DNA from: Lachnospiraceae bacterium UBA1753
GTDB taxonomy: Bacteria; Bacillota; Clostridia; Lachnospirales; Lachnospiraceae
NCBI GenBank assembly: GCA_002317595.1
Contig: DCHL01000102.1
Location: 3,941-20,183, forward strand
DNA: 16,243 bases
Reading direction: 5' to 3'
Shown here piece by piece: positions 1 to 7,179 of the stretch. The notes under the pieces were generated by a model. The model saw only the letters and a program-made list of their open reading frames with translations. It had not been told where the DNA came from and did not search any database. Both the position numbers and the translations under genes were made by a program. Position 1 is the stretch's first letter. Every line of letters starts with the position of its first letter.

Positions 1-612
1 GAGATAGTCATGAATTGCCAGAACCTTCTCAACCTTCGACATGGAGCTGTTGGTACACGCAAGTGCCTTCTTCACAGCGGCCTTGTACTTCGAGTCCGAC
101 ATGGTGCCATAGCCGACCTCCATGGTCTTGACATATCCGCTCGCAAGATCGTAAGAGCAGTATCTGTCTGTCACGTTGAATAGATCAGGATTTAAGTTCA
201 CGGCCTTATCGGCAATCTCCCCGAACACATCATAGGGGATGTGATAATCTGAGAGTTCTATGCTTGCCTCACCCGCTGCCATTTTCTCATGGAGGTAATC
301 AATTACCTGCGTGGTGTCAAAGCCTTCCTCTTCTGCAGCCACGGCAATCTCATCCTCGGCGGTCTCGAGTTCTCCCTCGGCAGGACCAGTCCAACCCTCC
401 TGGAACAGATGGTCGTCGCTCAGTTTGAAGGTTGCAGTATACCCTTCAGCATCATACGCAGGTTCCGCCCCTGCAACAGCATTCTCACTGACGCATTGCT
501 CCTCATAGTCGATTGTGCAGTCATCAATATTTTCTGCCATAACCGGCGCAGCGCTCACTAGACTTACGCCCATTATTACTGTGGCAAAAAATATCCCCAC
601 TCGTCGTTTCAT
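1..612 (-). CDS. Secreted transglutaminase-like protein, N-terminal part (3' end outside window)
   Basis: Read directly on the minus strand, the frame stays open for 204 codons from ATG at 612 to the window edge. It starts with a clear signal peptide: MKRR, a hydrophobic stretch, and a likely cleavage after APVMA. A Glu/Ala-rich spacer follows, then a segment with SDYHIPYDVF and NPDLFNV. The visible part ends in KVEKVLAIHDYL, the opening of the transglutaminase-like fold common in secreted clostridial surface proteins. The catalytic Cys-His-Asp triad would lie outside the window, so activity cannot be judged. Two ATGs occur in tandem (615 and 612). AGGTGA sits four bases before the second, which I prefer. 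The gene follows the cysteine desulfurase by about 70 bp, which carry a tandem repeat. Family assignment is inference from the motif and architecture; the secreted nature is well supported. Confidence 0.72.
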   Translation of the reverse strand, partial: MKRRVGIFFATVIMGVSLVSAAPVMAENIDDCTIDYEEQCVSENAVAGAEPAYDAEGYTATFKLSDDHLFQEGWTGPAEGELETAEDEIAVAAEEEGFDTTQVIDYLHEKMAAGEASIELSDYHIPYDVFGEIADKAVNLNPDLFNVTDRYCSYDLASGYVKTMEVGYGTMSDSKYKAAVKKALACTNSSMSKVEKVLAIHDYL

Positions 613-620
613 CATTTCAC

Positions 621-668
621 CTGATTCTCCCTGATTCTCTGATATCTTCCCCAATTCTCTGATATCTC
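621..668 (-). repeat. 20-bp tandem duplication just upstream of the secreted protein gene
   Basis: On the minus strand the unit AGATATCAGAGAAT plus six more bases occurs twice in tandem with a 20-bp period. A partial third copy (GAATCAGG) follows and runs into the ribosome binding site region. The two copies share at least 14 identical bases (634-647 and 654-667). It fills most of the gap between the cysteine desulfurase stop and the start at 612. Confidence 0.8.
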
Positions 669-681
669 ACTTAAGTCTTGG

Positions 682-1839
682 CTATCTTCTCTTAAATCTC
701 CTGAGCATCGGAAGCAGTGTCTCAAGTGTTTCTATCGCATAGTCAACCTCTTCCTTCGTCGTATGTACACTGAAGGAAAACCTGATTGTGGAATCGAGCA
801 GTTCCTTCTTAAGTCCGATGGCTTTGAGCGTCGCACTGACCGCCGGCTTATTTGATGAACAGGCTGAGCCGGCTGACACAAACACGTCCTTTTCCTCAAG
901 GGCATGAAGAATGACCTCAGCCCTCACGCCATCTATAGACAATGACACAATATGAGGTGCCACCTGACTCTCATCCTTAGGTCCATTGACCTGTACATTC
1001 TCAATCTCAGAAAGTCTGCCGACAAAATATCCGCGAAGCTCGTATAGCTTTGCAGAGTTCTCGGCCATATTTTTTACCATGAGCTTGGCCGCAAGCGCCA
1101 TGCCGGCCGCTCCCGGAACATTCTCAGTGCCCGAGCGCATTCCCTTCTGCTGTCCACCGCCGAGAATCATTGGTATGATTCTTGCATCCTTATTCACATA
1201 CAGGACGCCCGTTCCCTTGGGGCCGTGAATCTTGTGTCCGCTGACAGAAATCATGTCAATCTTCATAGCCTTGGGACTTATGGCAAGCTTTCCGAAGCCC
1301 TGGATGTCGTCCACATGGAAGAGGCACTGTGGATTAGCCGCCTTTATTATCTCGCCCGCCTCAGCAATTGGCTGAATCGAGCCAATCTCATTGTTCACAT
1401 GCATGATTGACACGAGAATCGTGTCCTCGCGAATCGCATCCTTAAGCTCGTCGAGGGAGATAATGCCCTCGCTGTCCACCGAAAGATAGGTCACTTCATA
1501 GCCCTGGCTTTCCAGGAACTTATAGGGTGCGGACACGGCTGCATGCTCAATGGCAGTGGTGATGATGTGCTTTCCCTGTCTGTGGTGGGCATATGCTGCC
1601 CCGAGAATAGCCATGTTGTCAGACTCTGTACCTCCCGATGTGAAAAAAATTTCTCCGGGAGTACATCTGAAAATATCAGCAAAGGTCTGCTTTGCTTCTC
1701 TCATATATTTTTCTGCTTCAAAGCCACGCTTATGCATACTGCTGGGATTACCGTAATCCTCCGTCATCAGCTTCATCACAAGCTGTGCGGCCTCCGGCAG
1801 CACTGCGGTTGTGGCCGAATTGTCAAGATAAGCTTCCAC
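682..1839 (-). CDS. Cysteine desulfurase, NifS/IscS family (class V aminotransferase)
   Basis: This is a 385-residue PLP enzyme that takes sulfur from cysteine as a persulfide for Fe-S clusters, tRNA thiolation or similar cytosolic uses. Family motifs are in order: YLDNSATT at the N-terminus, TSGGTESDN (68-75), His99 in the IEHAA segment, and VDDIQ with Asp177 and Gln180 for the PLP ring. Next come the PLP lysine Lys203 in SGHKIHGPKG, RSGTEN (235-240) and the catalytic Cys327 in SAGSACSS. Length is typical. The start is GTG with GGAGGG five bases upstream, and it overlaps the end of rsmE by 17 bp, so translational coupling is likely. No IscU, ThiI or regulator is adjacent in the window. The sulfur acceptor is therefore unknown, and I give no specific symbol. 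Confidence 0.93.
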   Translation of the reverse strand: MEAYLDNSATTAVLPEAAQLVMKLMTEDYGNPSSMHKRGFEAEKYMREAKQTFADIFRCTPGEIFFTSGGTESDNMAILGAAYAHHRQGKHIITTAIEHAAVSAPYKFLESQGYEVTYLSVDSEGIISLDELKDAIREDTILVSIMHVNNEIGSIQPIAEAGEIIKAANPQCLFHVDDIQGFGKLAISPKAMKIDMISVSGHKIHGPKGTGVLYVNKDARIIPMILGGGQQKGMRSGTENVPGAAGMALAAKLMVKNMAENSAKLYELRGYFVGRLSEIENVQVNGPKDESQVAPHIVSLSIDGVRAEVILHALEEKDVFVSAGSACSSNKPAVSATLKAIGLKKELLDSTIRFSFSVHTTKEEVDYAIETLETLLPMLRRFKRR

Positions 1840-2602
1840 TTCTTCCCTCCAGCATCAGAACCAGCCACGACAGCACCATCAGTCCTGCCGTCTCTGTTCG
1901 TAATATCCTCTTTCCGAGGGTAATCGGTGTAATACCGCACTCCCTCGCGTACTCTATCTCTGCGTCCTCGAATCCACCCTCAGGACCAATGAAGATTGCG
2001 ATGTCCTCCCCTGGCTTTATTTTTTCCAGGAGTTCTCTTGTGAGCTGCATTCCATCTGCATCTGACTCCGCCAGTTCATAAGGGATGAGCAGATGCACGC
2101 ATTCCTTCTGTGCCCGCTGCGCCGCCAGCTTAAAACTCATCACTGGCTCAACCTCCGGTATGTATCCTCTCTTTGACTGCTTCGCCGCGGCTTCTGCTAT
2201 GCTCTGCCATCTCTCGACCTTCTTGGCCGCCTTCTTATCGTCAAGCTTGACCACTGAACGATGACAGGCGACGGGAATCACACTCGCCGCGCCAAGCTCA
2301 ACTGCCTTCTGCACAATGAGCTCCATCTTATCCTGCTTGGGCAGTCCCTGATAGAGCCTTATCCTTACAGGGAGTTCCGTGTTGGCTTCCTTCACAAAGC
2401 ACAGGGCACATTCAACGGCTCCGTCGCTGTAGTTCTCAATCCTGCACCTGTACTCAAGGGAACTCTCGCCATCGCTGACGTTGAGTTCTTCCCCTATATT
2501 CATTCTCAGGACATTCTTTATGTGATTTACATCCTCGCCCAGGATAACAACCCTGTGGCCTTCTCTGTCAATCTGCGACGGAGACACAAAAAACTGATAC
2601 AT
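1823..2602 (-). CDS. rsmE: 16S rRNA m3U1498 methyltransferase RsmE
   Basis: This is a SPOUT-class (trefoil-knot) methyltransferase that methylates N3 of U1498 in 16S rRNA. The C-terminal knot motifs are plain: IGPEGGFEDAE, then LGKRILRTETA, which binds SAM. The N-terminal part starts MYQFFVSPSQI and has the PUA-like region with DVNHIKNVLRM. I chose ATG at 2602 (259 residues) because MYQFFV matches the usual family start. The frame also allows ATG at 2638, adding 12 unfamiliar residues, with AGGG about 12 bases upstream; the choice is not certain. It follows prmA by 83 bp and overlaps the cysteine desulfurase by 17 bp. The prmA-rsmE pairing is frequent in Firmicutes and suits joint transcription of translation-apparatus methyltransferases. 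Confidence 0.95.
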   Translation of the reverse strand: MYQFFVSPSQIDREGHRVVILGEDVNHIKNVLRMNIGEELNVSDGESSLEYRCRIENYSDGAVECALCFVKEANTELPVRIRLYQGLPKQDKMELIVQKAVELGAASVIPVACHRSVVKLDDKKAAKKVERWQSIAEAAAKQSKRGYIPEVEPVMSFKLAAQRAQKECVHLLIPYELAESDADGMQLTRELLEKIKPGEDIAIFIGPEGGFEDAEIEYARECGITPITLGKRILRTETAGLMVLSWLVLMLEGRSGSLS

Positions 2603-2685
2603 GTGCTTACCATTTCCATGCACACTGCTTGTGCGCATCTATAAACAAATCCCTAATTTTTCAATATAAATTCAAACCGAAGAAA

Positions 2686-3693
2686 TTACTCCGGCATCTT
2701 CGCCGAAACCATGCGCCACTCTCCGAGCGCTTTCTTCTCAATGACCGAAAAGCCTGCCTTCTCCATTGCCGCTGCGACGTCGTCTTCTCTGCCCTCGATA
2801 ATACCTGAAGTTATCATCATTCCGCCCTTCTTTACCGCAGCTGCGGCAGCGGGCATTAGCGGAATCAGGATATCTGCAAGGATATTTGCGACAACTATGT
2901 CATAAACTCCATATCCTGCCTCATCCTGAACTGCCTTATCATCGATGATATTTCCGATTGTCAGCTTGAAGTCAGTGTCCTCAAGTTTATTTTTTGCAAA
3001 ATTATCTTCACAGGCATTCACTGAGCAGGGGTCAAGGTCAGTGGCATAGACCTTCTTCGCCCCAAACTTAAATGCCATCATGGCAAGCACTCCGGAGCCC
3101 GTTCCGACATCCAGCACGACATCGCCACTCTTGACGTTATCCTTAAGTTCCTTAATGCACAGCTGTGTTGTCTCATGCTTTCCTGTTCCAAAAGCAGTGC
3201 CTGGGTCGATTCTGATAACCATCGAGGGCTCTATTCCATCTCTCTCCTTTGCCTCGGCAATCAGTTCCGCATCAGACTGGCTGCCGGTCTCCCAGGTCGG
3301 CGTGAACAAAATATCGTCGATATAGAAGTGTGAGAAAAACTGTTTCCAGTTGTTAATCCAGTCCTTATCCTCTGTGTCTGAGGTTGTGATGGTGCACTCA
3401 CCTAAATCTGTTCCGAGAAGCGCATAACTTTCCTTGTACTCAGTGAGCAAGGCCTTCACATTCTTAAGTACCTCAACATAGTCCTCGCTCTCCTCGACAT
3501 AGAAGCTCACGTATGCCGTTCCGTCATCCTCACCCATAGGCAGTACATCCACAAACATCTGCGATGTCTCCTCCTCTGTGAAGGGTGTATTGTCCTCTAT
3601 CTCAACACTGTATATCTCAAGTTCAGCAAGGATTCCCGTAATCAGGTCCTCCGCCTGAGGTGTTGTCTTGATGGTAAATTTTTTCCACTCCAT
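2686..3693 (-). CDS. prmA: Ribosomal protein L11 methyltransferase PrmA
   Basis: This is a 335-residue class I SAM methyltransferase that trimethylates ribosomal protein L11. An N-terminal L11-binding domain (about 1-110) leads into DPGTAFGTGKHETT (163-176), a PrmA hallmark. The SAM loop VLDVGTGSGVLA follows (193-204), then acidic motif II at ATDLDP (217-222) and the catalytic-type NPPY equivalent VVANILADIL (267-276). Length is a little above the usual 290-315 because of a longer N-terminal half. The ATG start has GAGGA six bases upstream. It lies between manC (70 bp upstream) and rsmE. The manC-prmA gap shows no promoter, so it probably shares the manC transcript. Confidence 0.95.
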   Translation of the reverse strand: MEWKKFTIKTTPQAEDLITGILAELEIYSVEIEDNTPFTEEETSQMFVDVLPMGEDDGTAYVSFYVEESEDYVEVLKNVKALLTEYKESYALLGTDLGECTITTSDTEDKDWINNWKQFFSHFYIDDILFTPTWETGSQSDAELIAEAKERDGIEPSMVIRIDPGTAFGTGKHETTQLCIKELKDNVKSGDVVLDVGTGSGVLAMMAFKFGAKKVYATDLDPCSVNACEDNFAKNKLEDTDFKLTIGNIIDDKAVQDEAGYGVYDIVVANILADILIPLMPAAAAAVKKGGMMITSGIIEGREDDVAAAMEKAGFSVIEKKALGEWRMVSAKMPE

Positions 3694-3728
3694 AATTATC
3701 CTCTATATGTGTTGTTCTATGTGTGAAG

Positions 3729-3774
3729 GATATCCGCTATTCATCATAGATATCCGCTATTCATCATAGATATC
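3729..3774 (-). repeat. Perfect 20-bp tandem duplication across the manC stop codon
   Basis: The plus-strand unit GATATCCGCTATTCATCATA occurs twice without mismatch (3729-3748 and 3749-3768), followed by a partial third GATATC. The copy nearer the gene contains the manC TGA stop; the second copy repeats it in the intergenic space. No promoter or stable hairpin was seen in it. Confidence 0.9.
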
Positions 3775-4834
3775 TGTCCATTCCTCGGGTTTTAAGCTGC
3801 TCGAGGACCTTCTTTATCTCCGCCGTATGACCCTTGTCACAGATGAGGGTTGCATCCTCCGTATCAACTATTACAAGGTCTTCAAGTCCGACGGTGGCAA
3901 TAAGCTTCTCACCCGCCTGGATGATGCAGTTTGCGGTGTTGACAGAAATCACGTTGCCATCCACGATATTTCCAAGGTCATTTGTCTTCTTGGTGCGCTC
4001 AACTGCATTCCATGAGCCCACATCATCCCAGCCGAAGTTACCCGGTACTGTAAAGATGTCATTGGACTTCTCCATGATTCCATAGTCAATTGAGATTGAC
4101 GGAAACTCCGGAAATACCTTTTCAAGAATCTCTTCCTGCGCACTTGTCCCCACTGAATCCTTAATCACCATGAGCTTCTCATAGGAATCTGGCATCAGAA
4201 TCTCAAATCGCTTGAGGATTGAGCTCACCTTCCAGATGAACATTCCTGAGTTCCAGAGATAATCATCTGAGCTCACATATTCTCTTGCCAGCTCGATAGA
4301 TGGCTTCTCGGCAAAATGTGCGACCTCGTATCCTCTTCCAACTGCAACATCAGGATTAAACTTTATATATCCGTATCCCGTCTCTGGATAGTCGGGTGCA
4401 ATTCCGATCGTGACAAGATTATCTCCATCCTTCGCCAGGATAATGGCATCCTGCACCGTTGACACAAACATCCTGTGATACTTGACAAGGTGGTCTGATG
4501 GCAGGATTACCATGAGCGCATCGCCATATTTTTTCGCAATGTGGGCTGCACCAAGTCCGATACACGGTGCTGTATTCCTTCCGACCGGCTCACAAAGGAT
4601 ATTCTGCTCAGGCACGTTGGGAAGCTGCTCCCTTACAAGGGGCAGGTAATCCCTGTTTGTCGAGATATAGATATCCTCCACCTGCACCAGCGGCAGTATC
4701 CTCTCCACCGTAAGCTGGATAAGTGTCTTACCATCATCTGTCAGCGACAGAAACTGCTTGGGAAGTGTCTTCCTGCTTCGGGGCCAGAATCTCTCACCTC
4801 TTCCACCTGCCATAATAAGCGCGGTTGTCTTCAT
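3764..4834 (-). CDS. manC: Mannose-1-phosphate guanylyltransferase (single-domain ManC/CpsB type)
   Basis: It makes GDP-mannose from mannose-1-phosphate and GTP, supplying mannose or fucose-type sugars for surface glycans. Visible motifs are the nucleotide-binding AGGRGERFWPRSR (9-21), PKQF (25-28), EPVGRNTAPCIG, LPSDHLV, TGYGYIKF, FAEKP, LWNSGMFIW and WDDVGSW. At 356 residues it has only the nucleotidyltransferase and left-handed helix region. It lacks the phosphomannose isomerase domain of longer ManC/AlgA proteins. The frame opens at ATG 4840, but GGAGA lies one base from that codon and seven from the ATG at 4834, which also gives the usual MKTTALIMAGG start. No manA or manB is in the window. 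It is the first gene after the purC terminator, behind a TATAAT element. Confidence 0.95.
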   Translation of the reverse strand: MKTTALIMAGGRGERFWPRSRKTLPKQFLSLTDDGKTLIQLTVERILPLVQVEDIYISTNRDYLPLVREQLPNVPEQNILCEPVGRNTAPCIGLGAAHIAKKYGDALMVILPSDHLVKYHRMFVSTVQDAIILAKDGDNLVTIGIAPDYPETGYGYIKFNPDVAVGRGYEVAHFAEKPSIELAREYVSSDDYLWNSGMFIWKVSSILKRFEILMPDSYEKLMVIKDSVGTSAQEEILEKVFPEFPSISIDYGIMEKSNDIFTVPGNFGWDDVGSWNAVERTKKTNDLGNIVDGNVISVNTANCIIQAGEKLIATVGLEDLVIVDTEDATLICDKGHTAEIKKVLEQLKTRGMDRYL

Positions 4835-4962
4835 AATCATTCTCCATCTTCTTTATTATTCCGTCACACCTGCCCCATCTGCCATTTGATTTTAAGGCAA
4901 TATTTTGGGCGTTTCCTAAAAAAGGGCATAGTACGACCATTTTCATACTCACTATCCTTTCG

Positions 4963-4991
4963 ATTATACAAGGTTTTGGGATTAATTTCAC
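4963..4991 (-). promoter_or_regulatory. Candidate sigma-A promoter for the manC-prmA-rsmE group
   Basis: On the minus strand a perfect TATAAT (4968-4963) lies downstream of the purC terminator and about 120 bases before manC. The hexamer 17 bases upstream is GTGAAA, a weak -35. Position after a terminator and before a new gene group supports a promoter, but the -35 is poor. Confidence 0.45.
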
Positions 4992-5011
4992 TATTCAATT
5001 TTGCAGGCACC

Positions 5012-5047
5012 AAAAAACCACTGCACTCTTTCAAAAGCACAGTGGTT
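5012..5047 (-). terminator. Intrinsic terminator after purC
   Basis: Minus-strand RNA would form an 8-bp perfect stem AACCACTG/CAGTGGTT, extendable by three weaker pairs, with a loop of about ten bases, followed directly by six U. It lies about 77 bases after the purC stop, beyond the palindromic element at 5071-5105. It separates purC from the manC group. Confidence 0.85.
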
Positions 5048-5070
5048 AATAAGTTTCTTTCAGTCCGTCC

Positions 5071-5105
5071 AAGCGGACACTCCTAGTCCGCTTCACAGTT
5101 CTAAC
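5071..5105 (-). repeat. Dispersed palindromic element, copy 1 (after purC)
   Basis: The minus strand reads GTTAGAACTGTG followed by a perfect 8-bp inverted repeat AAGCGGAC/GTCCGCTT with a 7-base loop. The 23-base core matches the copy after alkD (13603-13625) at 19 of 23 positions, and the flank GTTAGA.CTG.G also matches. There is no U-run directly after it, so it is not itself a classic terminator. Confidence 0.8.
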
Positions 5106-5123
5106 ATGGCAACAACAAAACTA

Positions 5124-5984
5124 TTACAGTTCCTCGCCAGTAATGAGCTTGTAGCCCTGGAGATACTTGTCGATGGTCTTGTCGACGATTTCCTGGGGGA
5201 GTGTCCAGTCATGACCCTCGTTGCTCTTGAGCCAGTCTCTTGCGAACTGCTTGTCGAAGGAAGGCTGTCCATGTCCAGGCTCGTATGTATCTGCAGGCCA
5301 GAATCTTGATGAATCAGGTGTGAGCATCTCATCACCGATTACAATCTCACCATTCTCATCGAGACCAAACTCAAACTTTGTATCTGCGATGATGATTCCC
5401 TTTGATGCTGCGTAATCAGCACACTTCTTGTAGAGAGCGATCGTGTAGTCGCGGAGCTTTGAAGCGTACTCCTCACCCTTTCCAGGGAAACGCTTCTCAA
5501 GGTACTCTACGCTCTGCTCATATGAGATGTTCTCGTCATGGTCACCAATCTCAGCCTTTGTTGAAGGTGTGTAAATAGGCTCAGGAAGCTTATCAGATTC
5601 CTTAAGACCCTCGGGAAGGGTGATTCCACACACAGTGCCGTCCTTCTGGTATGAAGCCCAGCCACTACCTGTAATATATCCTCTTACGATGCACTCAACA
5701 GGAAGCATCTCAAGCTTTCTGCACATCATGGAATTGCCGTCAAACTGAGGCTGTCTGAAGAACTCAGGCATATCGTTTACATCAACTGAAAGCATATGGT
5801 TAGGAAGAATATCCTTTGTGTAATCAAACCAGAACTTACTCATCTGTGTGAGAACTGTTCCCTTCTTAGTAACTATGTTCTTAAGGATTACATCAAAGCA
5901 GCTGATTCTGTCAGTTGCAACCATGATAAGGCTGTCGCCGTTATCGTAGATTTCTCTTACTTTTCCCTCTTTGATAGGTTTCAT
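5124..5984 (-). CDS. purC: Phosphoribosylaminoimidazole-succinocarboxamide synthase (SAICAR synthetase)
   Basis: It joins CAIR and aspartate with ATP in de novo purine synthesis (EC 6.3.2.6). Signature segments are GKVREIYD at the N-terminus, VATDRISCFDV, the conserved PVECIVRGYITGSGW, and DTKFEFGLDENGEI followed by DEMLTPDSSRFW. At 286 residues it is the longer form of the family, with an extension ending YLQGYKLITGEEL, rather than the 235-240-residue form. The ATG start has a near-perfect AGGAGGAG four bases upstream. It stands alone: a 163-bp AT-rich gap with a possible promoter lies before it, and a strong terminator after it. No other pur gene is in the window and no PurR-type box was recognised. 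Confidence 0.98.
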   Translation of the reverse strand: MKPIKEGKVREIYDNGDSLIMVATDRISCFDVILKNIVTKKGTVLTQMSKFWFDYTKDILPNHMLSVDVNDMPEFFRQPQFDGNSMMCRKLEMLPVECIVRGYITGSGWASYQKDGTVCGITLPEGLKESDKLPEPIYTPSTKAEIGDHDENISYEQSVEYLEKRFPGKGEEYASKLRDYTIALYKKCADYAASKGIIIADTKFEFGLDENGEIVIGDEMLTPDSSRFWPADTYEPGHGQPSFDKQFARDWLKSNEGHDWTLPQEIVDKTIDKYLQGYKLITGEEL

Positions 5985-6020
5985 AATTCTCCTCCTGATT
6001 TTGTCAACTCATACAGATAA

Positions 6021-6082
6021 GGGTATATCACCCGACAAACAGTAAAACATTTTTATTGTAAAACGTAAATAGTAAAACCAAA
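6021..6082 (-). promoter_or_regulatory. AT-rich leader of purC with possible promoter and small inverted repeat
   Basis: On the minus strand TACAAT (6060-6055) is preceded 16 bases upstream by TTTGGT (6082-6077), a plausible but weak promoter. In the predicted leader is the small inverted repeat GGGT-gatat-ACCC (6033-6021), too short to call an operator. No riboswitch fold was recognised in the 163-bp gap (5985-6147). Confidence 0.35.
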
Positions 6083-6147
6083 AATACTTAAATTCATTCC
6101 TAATTTTCCTGCTGACTAAATCCAATGCAGGTGTCAAAAAAATATTA

Positions 6148-6339
6148 TTACTCACATCCATCCTCAAAATTTGTGAGTTTTCCCGTTGCGAATGGACTTC
6201 CAACATCGCAGCGCCCATGATGGTAGGTCTTCTTAGCCTCGCCCTCAGTGACTTCCTCCGAGGTCTCAATCTTCATCCTGGAAGAACCACCCTCAGCCAG
6301 CTTGTCAAGCATGGCAATTACATCATCTATCTCGCTCAT
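6148..6339 (-). CDS. Small acidic protein of unknown function, 63 residues
   Basis: I do not recognise a named family. The protein starts MSEIDDVIAMLDKLAEGG, a likely amphipathic helix. A Glu/Thr/Lys-rich middle follows, then a distinctive C-terminal part with YHHGRCDVGSPF (39-50) and the end DGCE. It has two cysteines (44 and 62) and a His pair next to the first, so metal or redox roles are conceivable but unproven. There is no signal peptide or membrane segment. ATG at 6339 is preceded by AAGGGCAGGATGT, a credible ribosome site; the frame could also extend to 6384, but without such a site. It begins 67 bp after the nucleotidyltransferase gene, so it may be the last gene of the glycan cluster transcript, and it precedes purC by 163 bp. 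Confidence 0.6.
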   Translation of the reverse strand: MSEIDDVIAMLDKLAEGGSSRMKIETSEEVTEGEAKKTYHHGRCDVGSPFATGKLTNFEDGCE

Positions 6340-6406
6340 ACATCCTGCCCTTCTTAAACCACTTTCCACAATATCAGCTGGCAATTTTCACGAACACACT
6401 AACTAC

Positions 6407-7165
6407 CTACGCAAGCTCACCGAACTCAGCCGCATTCTTCGTTGCCTCATACTCCTCAGGCGTTCCGAAATTGATGTGGTATTCGCATGTGAATACCCTG
6501 ATATCTCCGCCCTCAGCACAGATGCTGTTATACACACCAGAGAGGAAGTACTCCTGATATTCACAGGCTGTCAGGTATTTATCTGCTGCCGCCCTGAAGC
6601 TGTCAGCACTGCGGAAAAAATATGCGCCGCAGATTGCGTCATTGCTCACAACAACCTTCTCGGCAGTTCCCGTAACCCTGCCGGTCTCAGGGTCAATCTT
6701 TACAAAGCTGTACTGCGGAGTGTTCGCAAAAAATGTAAGCAGTCCGCCATCATAAGGGAGCTCACCACTTGTGCTGTCAGGCTCCTGCGCAGAAATCGAA
6801 TCATAAAACGACGTGCACTTGAACATATGGTCACAGTCGTTAAAGAGCACAGGGAGATTGTCAGAGATATGCTTAACGCCCTCCAGACAGGTCATCGTAG
6901 CCCCGGGAAGGACCTCAGGAACAGCCACAATAACAGCCTCAGGGTAATATTCCTTAATCATCTTATCGATGCCGTTTTCATCTATGTGCTTCTGGAGCAC
7001 AACAAAGGTGATGTCCTCTACCTCGATATATTTTCTCACAGACTCCGTTGCCCAGAAGAGAAAGGGTCTGTCCTGAATCATCATCATTGGCTTTGGAATC
7101 ATATATCCGTTTTTATAAAATCTTGAGCCTGCTCCTGCCATTGGCATTACAAGATGTATCTTCAC
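6407..7165 (-). CDS. Sugar-phosphate nucleotidyltransferase (RmlA/LicC-like GT-A fold)
   Basis: This protein of about 252 residues probably activates a sugar-phosphate or related alcohol-phosphate with an NTP. The start MKIHLVMPMAGAGSRF carries the G-x-G-x-R nucleotide loop (11-15), with PKP at 24-26. An acidic metal-binding pair is seen in FNDCDHMF, then GTAEKVVVS and the terminal NFGTPEEYEATK, as in capsule nucleotidyltransferases. I chose GTG at 7165 because GGAGG lies seven bases upstream. The in-frame ATG at 7183 overlaps the epimerase stop as ATGA but comes before that ribosome site. It is not a CMP-sialate synthetase of the NeuA family, so the nucleotide and sugar are unknown. It follows the SDR gene by 14 bp, almost certainly co-transcribed. 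Confidence 0.85.
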   Translation of the reverse strand: MKIHLVMPMAGAGSRFYKNGYMIPKPMMMIQDRPFLFWATESVRKYIEVEDITFVVLQKHIDENGIDKMIKEYYPEAVIVAVPEVLPGATMTCLEGVKHISDNLPVLFNDCDHMFKCTSFYDSISAQEPDSTSGELPYDGGLLTFFANTPQYSFVKIDPETGRVTGTAEKVVVSNDAICGAYFFRSADSFRAAADKYLTACEYQEYFLSGVYNSICAEGGDIRVFTCEYHINFGTPEEYEATKNAAEFGELA

Positions 7166-7179
7166 TTTTCTTCCTCCAA

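Noticed and set aside
616..3774. CRISPR-like array from the repeated 20-bp GATATC units
   Set aside because: The copies are directly tandem with no spacers, only two to three per site, and there are no cas genes.
4794..4946. Minus-strand 50-codon frame starting MKMVVLCPF between the TATAAT element and manC
   Set aside because: It has a modest AGGA site eight bases upstream but overlaps the manC start by about 40 bp, and its sequence is not recognised. A leader peptide is possible but not supported.
4541..5086. Plus-strand open frame of 181 codons over the manC start and the manC-purC gap
   Set aside because: It is antisense to manC motifs and runs through the purC terminator. The protein has no family features and there is no convincing ribosome site.
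5985..6147. Purine riboswitch or PurR box upstream of purC
   Set aside because: No purine-aptamer fold or PurBox-like inverted repeat could be recognised; only a small GGGT/ACCC repeat is present.
6151..6177. Hairpin CTCACA/TGTGAG followed by a T-run near the end of the 63-residue gene, as a possible terminator of the glycan cluster
   Set aside because: The stem is only 6 bp with a 15-base loop, lies inside the coding sequence, and the T-run begins about nine bases after it. It is too weak to call.
6248..7126. Long plus-strand open frame of 292 codons
   Set aside because: It lies antisense to the nucleotidyltransferase and the small 63-residue gene. Its protein has no recognisable motif, and it is best explained as a codon-bias shadow.
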